Shown in pieces: positions 13,101 to 25,100 of a DNA stretch of 64,000 nucleotides (position 1 is its first letter; every line of letters starts with the position of its first letter). Made by a program: the position numbers and the translations under genes. The notes beneath the pieces are model-generated. The model saw only the letters and a program-made list of their open reading frames with translations. It did not search any database and was not told the DNA's origin. Source of the DNA: Lytechinus variegatus (lineage: Eukaryota > Echinodermata > Echinoidea > Temnopleuroida > Toxopneustidae); the NCBI RefSeq assembly GCF_018143015.1, contig NC_054742.1, forward strand, positions 53,825,195 through 53,889,194, written 5' to 3'.

Positions 13101-16100
13101 TGACATGTATTTCTATTCACCATATCTATTGAATTATTTTTCATTTCAGAAATCCTATCGTTGCCAGCACAATACACTACCAGCGAAAGCCTCCACAAAT
13201 TCGAAACAACGTGTTGCATCCAAGAATACCAATTGCAAGGCTGACATGATGGTGAAGATCAGAGTGTCGAAATTTGAAGTACACAAACGCAGCAGGTATA
13301 TTTTTATTCTATTTCGTGTTTTTTCATTATGTCTTATAGAAAATAACCTCCTGGAGTGTCATATACCCTTAATTGTTGGGGGGGGGGACACATCATCATG
13401 CCTTCTAGCTAAAATCTCCCTCTTCCAGCCAGATTTAATGTGATTTATCTTACCTGCTGCGAAGAAAGCAAGTTGCTTGTTAAACAAGTAACCAGGAGAC
13501 CAAGAGCAATGGCAGTGAGGATAAAGTACCTTGCCCATGGGAACAGAAACCTGCCCCTGCCAGAGCAAGCAAACATGATGGGGTGAGAGTCTATGGAATT
13601 ATATCTACTGAGCCACAAGACATCTCCAATTTATGTTTTCTCAATTCCTGTAGATATTGCAACATAATCGTGATCTGCGTTCAAAGACTCTTAACTAGAT
13701 TCTTCGGGGCAAGATCTGAAATGAAGTAACCCATTTTTGAGGCTCTTCATACTACCACATGAAGTGTGAAACAGATTCTTTATTATTTTTGCATCTAATG
13801 ATGTACATGTAAATGATGCAAGCTATACTTCGTTGTGTTTAATGCACAGTACTTATGGGGCTTTTTTTTTCTTGTCACTTATTACAATTCTAAAGCTGGC
13901 TATCTCAAAATACAGATGTGCACTCTGTTCATTCTCATTATATTTAACTATGAGGTATACATGTACATGTAGAGTATGAGCATGAATTTAATTAACCATA
14001 ATCTTAGACTTGGGTCTTACATAATATACCGAGAGTTGTGAAGCTTATTCAACTCAGGATAAACATCCACATGGTGTAAAAAATATAATGAAAATTAAAC
14101 CAGAAATATTCAACTGCGCACAGTCGACTGGAATGCCTCTGCCCATTGACCCCCCCCCCACCCGGTAAGCAGTCAAACTCAAAATCTACTGGGTTCGATC
14201 TCACAGCCAACTTCACGTTCTGACCACATTTGATGAAAACTTAAGTACCGGTAATACTCGAGTTCTGATCCCCCCCCATGGGCAGCTTGACCTTCTGACC
14301 AAATTTAATGAAATTCCATCAAGTATACTTGAATTTGATGAAATTCTATTGAGTAATACGTGAGATATCGCATGAACGGAAAAACATTGACCTTTAACCT
14401 TGGGTGGTTCTCGCCGAATATCTAATCAGCTAATTGTCACTTCCAAGTTCCAACTTGATATTTTGACCAAGTTTGATGAAATTCTATCAAGTAATACTTG
14501 AGTTATCGCGTAAATGGAAAAATACGGACAAACGGATAAAGGTGATTGACCTTCAGTGGATCTTGCAAAAAATCTAATCAGCTAATTGCCACATCCAACT
14601 TGACCTGACCAAATTTGATGAAATTCCATCACGTAATACACGAGTTATTGCATAAAGGGAAAATCCAAAGTTCATTGACCTTTGACCTATAACCTTGTTC
14701 AAATAAAGCTCATTGACCTTTGACCTATAACCTTGTTCAAATAAATCTCATTGACCTTTTACCTTCAGCAGATCTCACTGAAAATCTAATCAGTTAATTG
14801 CCACATCCAACTTTACCCCTTGACCAAGTTTTTAATGAAATTCCATCAAGTAATGTTTGAGTTATCGCGTAAACGGAAAAATCCAGACAAAGTTCATTGA
14901 CCTTTAAACTTTGACCTTCAGCAGATCTCGCTGAAAATGTAATCAGTTAATTGCCACATCCAACTTGACTTTCTGACCAAATTTGAAAAAATTCCATCTA
15001 GTAATACTCGAGTTATGGCATAAACGGAAAAATCCAGACAAAGTTCATTGACCTTTGACCTTCAGCAGATCTCGCTGGAAATGTAATCAGTTAATTGCCA
15101 CATCCAACTTGACTTTCTGACCAAATTTGAAAAAATTCCATCTAGTAATACTCGAGTTATGGCATAAACGGAAAAATCCAGACAAAGTTCATTGACCTTT
15201 GACCTTCAGCAGATCTCGCTGGAAATGTAATCAGTTAATTGCCACATCCAACTTGACTTTCTGACCAAATTTGAAAAAATTCCATCTAGTAATACTCGAG
15301 TTATGGCATAAACGAAAAATCCGGACAGACGGACAACCCGAAAACAATGCCTCCGGCACCTTCAGTGCGGACTGCGGAGGCATAAAAACCCAATAACTTA
15401 CTTATTTTTAACCCCTTGCGCATATATCATTGAAATTTGTTAATGATTACAGAGGGAAATAATTGAGTAATATTAATCAATTAATCAAACTTATCTTTAC
15501 AGAAGCAAAGATCACCCGGATTATCAGGCACAAATTGTACTAAACAACATGCATAACCATCCGGTTGAGTGTGCAGACGCTCTAAAGCATAGAGATGTAT
15601 CGGAAACCACTAAAGCAATGCTGACTGACTTATTTCAGCGAAAATACGGGCCAACACAAGCAGTAGAAATGCTGAAATTCGACCTTCAATTGAAGCACGG
15701 CGATGACTACCATGTGAAGGCAGCAGATCGAGCTGTCTGTCCGGATATCCAGTTTGCCCACAGGTATTTTAGGATGTATTAATACATGTCATGTGTCAAT
15801 AAATAATGGAACGGTGGATTTTCAGTACATTGTGAGCTAAAAGTTGTCAATATTTTTACATCATTGCATAAAGCATCCTCCACAGGAGAGAATGATACTT
15901 AATTCGAAAATTTGTTGGGTAATTTGGATTCTATCACTGTAATCGCCGACTGTCGTCGTTTTATAGCTTTTTGGACCCATTTTTCCTTGTAAAACAAATT
16001 TCAACCACATACATGACCTTGACCAAAACTGTGTTTGACCTTTAAGTTGATATTCAGGAGTTTGCTCTATTCAACAGTTAATATTTGTTCATCTTATGGG

Positions 16101-19100
16101 ATAGAGCAACCTTTTCCCATCAGCATGACCCCAAAATCATCAAATTTCTTTTGTCTCATGGACTGTCATTTTCGGCATTTGCCCGATTTTCTGAGATTTG
16201 AGGCAAGATAACTTACAAAAACTACAATCTACAAGAAATTAATCTTGAAATAAAAAGTTTCCAACCAAATTTGATAATCTGAGTGTCATTATAATGGATG
16301 AAACATTTTTTAAACAGTATGGGGAGAAATTGACCAGAGCAAAAAAAAAATCAAGTGATCCTTTATTTGAGGGTCCATGGTCCACCCACCATGGGCAAAG
16401 TAATGGCAAAGCCCAAAAATAACAGTGCATAAGATATAAATCATGAAGTAAAAAGTTCTCAACCAAATTTGAAGTTGTTATAAAGAAGAGAAGATGCTCT
16501 ATTGAGCAAGGTGAGAAGAACAACTGTTTGAATAGAACAAAGTCCTAAAAATTGACCGTTCCATTTTTTATTGGGACACCTGGTATAATCAAATAAACAA
16601 TTAAAGGTAGTAGCTCTCAATTGGACACTTCTTGAAACGTTCTAGAACTTGGCTTGAGTCAACATTAGACAATACTGAAGATATTTCTGAGATCTTAAAG
16701 TCCTACATTTTTTAATTGCTTTGAAATGAATTTAAAACTAACCCCAAGTTTCTTTGATATATCTCAGCTCTCAAAACAGTTTTGTCCAGCCCTTAGCTTT
16801 TTAAAAATCAAACGCCGGGTGCCCTCTGTTGACCGTTTACCTTGGATTGCGTGATTTGTACAGGATAGTATGGTGCTCTTCTTATCACGCGATATATCTA
16901 AGCAATGCACGTACGTGCCTTTACTTTACAAGCAATGTACATTGCAGTACCATGGCTATAATACACAGGACTGCACTGTATGCTTATTCCACATCCGTTT
17001 TGTACAATCCCCAATGTTAAAGTGTCTTAAAAATTTAGTCATATTACCTTTTCATAATTAAATATATAAAAATACATGATTTTTTTGTTTAATTCTCTTT
17101 GTATGTATTGTAGGTTGTATCGCAAAGTTTTCAAAGAGGAGTATGGGGAGTCTTGTGGAGAAGATATGCTGAACAGTCTCCGTGAGAGAATCAACCAATT
17201 CAATGCAGAGGCAGGTTCGACATGCATGGCGATGGATGTCAATGACAACCAGTTAGTTGTTGCCATATGTACACCCTTAATGAAAAGAGTACATGAGGAA
17301 CTCAAGCATTCTGGAGAGTTGGTGTTCATGGACGCCTCGTCCAATATGGATCGGCATGGGTGCAACATCTTCCTAATGTTGACCCATAGCTGTATCGGAG
17401 GGATACCCCTTGGTGTGCTGGTGACAACCTCTGAGTCTGAAGTTGTCATCAAGGCAGCCCTGCAGCTCTACACCACCCTGCTCTCTGATGACAGCTTTGG
17501 AGGGAAAGGTCTGCAAGGTCCAGCGGTCTTCATGACTGACGATTGTGCAGCTGAACAACATGCCCTTCAACAGATGTTCCCCTCAAGCACCATTCTGCTC
17601 TGTGTTTTCCACGTTTTACAAGCGACGTGGAGGTGGCTCTGGGATGCCAAAAATGGTGTGCAGAAACATCAAAGGCCAAACCATCTACAGCACATGAAGC
17701 GGCTCATCTATGCGGACACGGCCGAGCAGCTGGAGCAGCTGTATCAGCAGAGCCTCCAGGATCCTAGCATCTCAGTGTAAGAAAAATTGTCTGACCTACA
17801 TTTGTAAATAAAATGATGTTGGCACTATGTTAGCAATGAAGTTGACATGGTTGGAAAACTGCTACCTGTCTGCCACTGGCAAAATCTATTTAAACCAAAT
17901 AATTATTGAAATGTTAACCCTTGATAGCCCAGGCTATTTTGAAACTTATTTTGACCCCCCCCCCCAGATCTTGGCTGCCAAGTGACATAAAATTATGAAA
18001 TTTGGCATCTACATAGAACATGTCAAGAAGAATTTTTTGGGGTGCAACATTTTTATTTGAATTGTTATGGAAGTTATTCATGCTGATTTTATTCTTAAAT
18101 TGCATTTTAATTTTATATAGACTGAATTTGAAAATTTTTTAATGCGGATAGTTGTTTTTATTTTGTTGCAAACTTATTTTACAAAGTCCTGAAGAAAAAA
18201 ATGACAAATTTCTAATAATTTATTTTTTATTGGTTTTTATGTCTTAAGTATTTTTTTGTTTTTTTCAATTGGAATACTTTTGGTATTGAATATCAGCAGG
18301 TTTTACAGTAATACGAAGTATTATAAAAGCAAATAACACCATTTTATTGCCCAAAATGGAAATTTTGTACTTCAATCCCTAAAATTCTCAAATTTTGAGC
18401 TGACATGTGATTACATAATTTAGGGTAACATGGAGACAGTACATCCGATTAAAAAAAAAACACTTGTAGTTTCAAAAGTTGCGCAAGACTTGAAATGCGT
18501 GAAACAAACATTTTGCAAAATTATTGCAAGAAAGGTACCCCCCCCCCGTCTATTGATGGTTAAAGATCAAGTCCACCTCAGAAAAATGTTGATTTGAATC
18601 AATAGAGAAAAATCAGACAAGCACAATGCTGAAGATTTCATCAAAATCGGATGTAAAATAAGAAAGTTATGACATTTCAAAGTTTCGCTTATTTTCAACA
18701 AAAGAGTTATATGAACGAGCCAGTTACATCCAAATGAGAGAGTCGATGATGTCACTCACTCACTATTTCTTTTGTATTTTATTGTTTGAATTATACAATA
18801 TTTCAATTTTTACGAATTTAATGATTAGGACCTCCTTGCCTGACGCACAAAATGTTAAAATAATGGAATTCCATGTGTTCAGGGAGGAATGAAACTTCTT
18901 TTCACATGACAATGACGAGAAAATCAAAATATTTCATATTTCAAACAATATAAAACAAAAGAAATAGTGAGTGAGTGACATCATCAACTCTCTCATTTGG
19001 ATGTAACTGGCTCGTTCATATCACTGTTTTGTTAAAAATAAGCGAAACTTTAAAATGTCATAACTTTCTTATTTTACATCCGATTTTGATGAAATTTTCA

Positions 19101-22100
19101 GTGTTATACTTGTTGAATTTTTCTCTTTTTATTCAAATCAACTTTTTGTTGGGGTGGACTTGTCCTTTAATAAAGCTTTGGTTTTAAACAAGTTGTTCAG
19201 AAATAGAAAATTATTATATTTTCCATATCTGGGATAACTATAGAAAAATTAAATACTAATTTACTAAAACCAACCAGGGGTCTTACTACATCTGTAGGGG
19301 GGGGGGGCTATTTTGGCCCCCCTCAGATCTCGGCAATGAATGCACCAATTGACTCAAAAATTGGCACAGTGGTAGAACACATCATAAAGAATAAGAATCT
19401 AAAATATATATATATATATATATAATTCTTTTTTTTTATAATTTATTTTTAAAAATGCAAATTTTTGATGATTTGGGAAAATATTTTTATTTTTATCTAA
19501 AATCATTTTATAAGAAGTTACTTCATTTCTTCAGTTTTTCTGTCAAAATACTTTAAAATGATGTAATTCAACATATTCATGTCTTTTATTGGGATAAAAA
19601 GTATCACTAATTTGCATAAGTTATGCAAATATTTCCTTATTTCTTATGTTTTTCTTTGTTTTTATTCTCATGTATTTTATTTTTTTATTTTTTTTTAGAT
19701 GAATTTGTATCTTAAGTTTATGAAATAAACTGATAACATGAAAATATCAAAATTCTAACTCAATGTTATGAATGATTATAAGATAGCTGGAGTTAGAAAC
19801 CTGTACAAAATGTGCATTTTTTGGTCAAGCGATTACTGACCTGTAATATCAGATCTACACTTAAAACTGGGGTGAATCATACATCAAAATATGCAGGAGA
19901 CTCGAGAGGAAAAAAGCGCGAAATTGTGATTGGTCTAGATGTACTGCGGGATTAGGGTTAATTAATCTATGATTTAAGATCTATAATCTTCCAACTGTAT
20001 ATTGTGTATTGCCAATTACATGACCAAATAATTCTTATCTAGACTTCATTTATCAAAAATATATTTATATAAATTTTACATGATATCGTGAGAGGATGAC
20101 AATGAAATCGTAATTTGTATATTATAACATTTTTTACCCTGATGATTAGAATCTAGTGTTACAAATTGTTGTTGCGACAGACTGAATTCTTTTTTCCACA
20201 AATGTATATTTTTTTTAAATTTTGGATTTATCCTTTAAACATTTCAGGAAATTCAAGAAGCATCTAACGACTTACATGACTCGAAAGAACATGTGGGCTA
20301 TATGCCTGCGCAATGACCTTAATATTCGGGGCAACAACACGAATAACTTCTGTGAAGCTGCAATGAGGGTCCTCAAAGACAAAGTTCTAGAGCGCACCAA
20401 GGCATTTAGTGTCCCACAGCTGGTGGATTTTGTGTCCACATTTCTCCAGGACCACTACTATCAGCGCCTCATTGATGTAGCCAATGGTCGGCTGGAGTAT
20501 GTGGTGACATCAAGGTTCATGCTTCCAGATAGGACCATCACCAAGGAAAACATCGAGCAGGTATGAAGCAGTCTCCAACTTTTGCTATCTTATACAGGGT
20601 AGCCTAGAAAATGTTTTGCTCATCTTCAGTTTTAAAACCATTTAAAAAAAAAAATCGGGCATTGCGACACTGCAGGATTAAAAAAAAAATATCCATCAGA
20701 CCGAAAATGATGAAAATATGATTTTGTAATATTCAATGTCAATGCAAATGGAGTTTTCTCACACAAGCTGTAAAGATATTATTTTCAGTTGAACTGGCTG
20801 AAATTAATTTGTTTCAGCATAATTATTCTTTTAAAAGGTTCTGCAATAGACTTTGCCCCCCCCCCCCAAAGAAAAGGTCAAAAAAAGAAAAACAAAATAC
20901 ATGAAAAATTAATTCTAATACGATTGTTTGGAATGCTACAAAGAGTATTTTCACCAAACTTTAGCATTCTAGGACCTTGTAATAAATTACAGCAGAAAGT
21001 ATGATTTATGCATATTTGGCAGAATTTTAGGATATATGCACCCTGCACATACCTATAGTTTGTGATACTCCTGAAATGCAAACATTTATCAGAAACAACA
21101 TTGTTTCACTAAAGAAGCATAAAGATGCAAACTTTGTAAAATTGGTGTCATCTTTTTGGCATGAGGGACACTGAATTAATATTTAAGTCTTCTCACATGA
21201 AACATGACTATCCTGTATTCAGAATGGGATGAGTTCAACTGAGGGCCCTATCCTGGTGTGATAGTTCTCAACAAAAGTGGATGTTTACAGAAGTACACAT
21301 ACATATGCAAACATTCATGTATATATTGTATAGCAAAATAAATTGATTCTTTCAATTAGGTGGAAATCATGGGTCGAAATCATGAAACAATGATTGCATT
21401 TAAATAAATGCTTATATGTAAACATGATGTGTATGATACAGTGGTAAAATTTGTGATTTGATACATTGTATATGTTGTTATGACTTTTTTTTGCTGACGA
21501 GCACCCGATGGATGTACTAGCTTTATCAAAATACATGTATTTAATAATGTATTTCAGGTGATGCAGTTGTGAATATTTTATGGTCCAGGTGCCTTCATCA
21601 GGATTTAGCACCAAATTTAGATTTCATTTACTTTTGTTTGTTAGGTTTCACCGAGCCAATTCAAGGTTAAGAGCCAGTCAGGAGACACTAACTACCACGT
21701 GGACACCATGATCGGCCACTGCTCATGCCCAGTTGGCAAAACAGGTGGCCCGTGCAAGCACCAGGCAGCTGTGGTCAAGCACTTCAAGAAGTCTTCCACG
21801 AATTTTGTCCCTGTGAATGACATGAACATGAGGCTTCAGTTGTACAAGATTGCTACAGGTAATGTTATGTAGTAAATATCTTCTAGTAGTCAAGGGAGTT
21901 TGTTGAAAATTTTAAACTCCTACATAATTGCTTATTTGTCTTTAGCTACGTAGAAACCAACTTTAACCCTTATTCCATTGGGGGGGGGGGCATTATGGCC
22001 CCCCTGTCAATTTTTCTTTGCGGTACATCTAGACCGATCGCAATTTCGCGCTTGAACTTCATGACTTTTTCCTCTCGAGTCTCCTGCATATTTTGATGTA

Positions 22101-25100
22101 TGATTCACCCCAGTTGTCCGTGTAGAACTGATTTTACAGGTCGATAATCGCTTGACAGTCACAAACAAATGCACATTTTGTACAGGTTTCTAAAAACAAA
22201 AAATACATAACAACAAAAACAATAAAATGCATAAAAAACATGATGAAATATTGTGATTCTTGCAAATATTTGCATAATTTATGCAAATTAGTAGTATTTT
22301 TTATCACACGGTCATTCCATCTGGCTTCACCCAATGAGTTACACCCAACCTTTTCAGAAGGTGTTCAAATTTGGTATACATTAAATTTGAAATGTGTTAA
22401 GCTTATCAAATGAAAAAAAAAATGTGAACTCGCTTTTTAATGCACTTTTTGAATTCCTCCATTCATTTTATTTGCAATGACATCAATTTCATGAAAATTG
22501 GTCAACCCGTTCCTGCGCAATGGCTGTTTGAAAGTTGGTGGCCATACCCATTTATGCTAAAACAACAACCACAAAAAAAAGGTTGGGCCATAGCACGGCA
22601 ACCAATGGGCAGATTTCACTTTTTTTTTCTTTTTTGATAAGCTTTGCACATTTTAAAATTTGATGTGTACCAAATTTGAAGACATTCTAAGGGGGTTGGG
22701 GTATAAAATTTAATTTTGGGGGGATGAATTGATATTGAATGACCCCACAATGAAAGACATTATTTGAAAGTATTTTGAAAGAAAAGCTGAAGAAATTAAA
22801 TAATTTCTGAATATTTTATAGGAATATCATTTTTTCCCCAAAATCATCACAAATTTGCATATTTAGATATTAATTATTAAAAATAATTGTTGAATTTATT
22901 TATTTCATGTTAAAATTCTTATTCTTTAAAAGTCTGTGCCAATTTTCAAGTCGATTAGTGCATTCATTGCCAAGTTCTGAGGGGGGGGGGGGTGCCAAAA
23001 TAGCCCCCCGCCCCATGTCCTCCAACTATCCCAATGGAATAAGGGTTAATCCTACAGACCATGGTGATATTCTGTCTTTAATAGAACTGTCACTTAGAAC
23101 TAGTTTATACCCCTTGTTTCATTTTCTGCACTTGGGTTTTCATTGCTGTTACATGTACTAGTCTACATGTACTCCTTTCATGTCTATAATCTATTAATTA
23201 ACTATCAAAGTTGTTGAATAAACTGTTTGTCTTTCCAATCTCTGTTCTTATCTTTCTCTTAGTTCTAAGTTCTAGTAATAGATGGAACTTTTAATATCAA
23301 GCAGATTTTGGATCTGACCGTCATGGCAAAATGCTCTTCCAGCTCTACCTCAATTTCCATGTCATAGTATACTTTTATAAACATGTATTTTTTACAGAAA
23401 AAGGCCTATGCAGGGTAGTTGATAGTTTAATACAGCTGAGGGAGGGGGACCATAATTATTGCGCCCACTGATTGCACAACCATCATATGAATGAATTGTG
23501 CTAATTTATAAATGTTTAGTAAATACATTGACTTTTCATTTTTGCAACATATGAAATTAAACCCTAGCTATGATAGTATACAAGCAACATGCCTTGGGTA
23601 CCAATTTTCATGTTACATACATGTATACTTTCCCACAATAGGGAAGTGCAATGTTCCAACTGGCTTCTTTAGTGGGCTATTGGATCAGCCTTCATCCTCC
23701 GCAGCTGTGAATGAGGAACATTCACTGATAGATGAGGAGGTGAATGAGGAACATTCACTGATAGATGAGGAGGTGAATGTGGGAGATACAGAGATGGATG
23801 AGGCTGAACCTTCTACCAGCCATGGATCACAAAATCCAGTCCTTGAAAGCCTTCATGCACAGGCATCTCTTCAGAATCAGTTCAGTCTGAGAGGTTTCCC
23901 TTCACAGCAGTCTTCTAGTACCAACGGTGCTACTTCAGTCTCTTTCCCTTCTGTTATGCCGGCTTTAGTCGCATGTTTGCCGGTTGTTAATGTCTTTATC
24001 ATATTTTTGCATGCTCTGCTGTAGGTTGTGTATTTGTGCGTTGTGACCTGCAGCAACTTAACACAATCACAGACCATTGCCATTCTAATATCACTTTCAA
24101 TTTTATCCCAACTTTTAATCACACTTGAATAAGTTTGTCTTATCATTTAGCAGATGATGTGACGCTAAGTTGACTCCAGTTGTGACAGCGTCAGGGAGTT
24201 GCACTTTATATTGACAACATTAAAAAGCTGCAATTCTTATACTTAGTTAATTGCCGTAAGATCTTCATGTACTTGAGGGTTTTGACACCAACGTTGGTGA
24301 TAAATGACGAGATGAATTTGGGAGATGGATGAGGCTGAACCTTCTACCAGCCATGGAGCACAATATCCACTCCTTGCAAGCCTTGCAAGTTATTTCAGTC
24401 ACTTTCCCTACTGTTGTGCCGGCTTTAGTAGAATGTTTGCCGGTGCTTCTACAGTCACTTTCCCTACTGTTATGCCGGCTTTAGTCGCATGTTTGCCGGT
24501 GCTACTTCAGTCACTTTTCCTACTGTTATGCCAGCTTTAATTGCATGTTTGCTGGTTGTTAATGTCTTAATCACATTCTTGCATGCTCTTCTGTAGGTTG
24601 TGTATTTGTGACCTGCAGCAACTTAATACAATCACAGACATACGAGTCTGTTATATGAAATGACAACCGTCGCCATTCTAATTTGAATAATGTAGGGGTT
24701 GAAATTTTTGCAAATTTCTCAAGCCATAACCTTGCAAAAATTACCACTTCAATGCTAACAAAATTGCGAAATCAACAACTCGCTATTTTGTGCTAGTTAA
24801 AAACCGTAAAAATATCTGTATGCGAAAATTTTAGGTTATAAAGTATATCATTTTCATCATCATTTTCAGAGAACTTCATGAAAATCCAAGGATTATGTGC
24901 TGTTTTACCATAAATTTCCTAGGGGGGCGACATGCCCCAATCCACAAAAGCCAGTACTAATCCTACATATTTATGTCCTGTTGTTTTTCCTATTCTATAG
25001 GTTGAGCTTATTAATGTATACAATCAAAAGCACTAACATCAGATGTACAATTATGATCCAGGTCCTTTGTCAAATCTGAGAATATTTCAAATATTTATAC

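Noticed and set aside
14160..15385. CRISPR-like regular repeats
   Set aside because: Whole ~143-bp units repeat with no unique spacers; this is a eukaryotic tandem array.
18567..19187. Mirror-image 62-70-codon frames
   Set aside because: Identical because they lie in the two arms of a foldback MITE.
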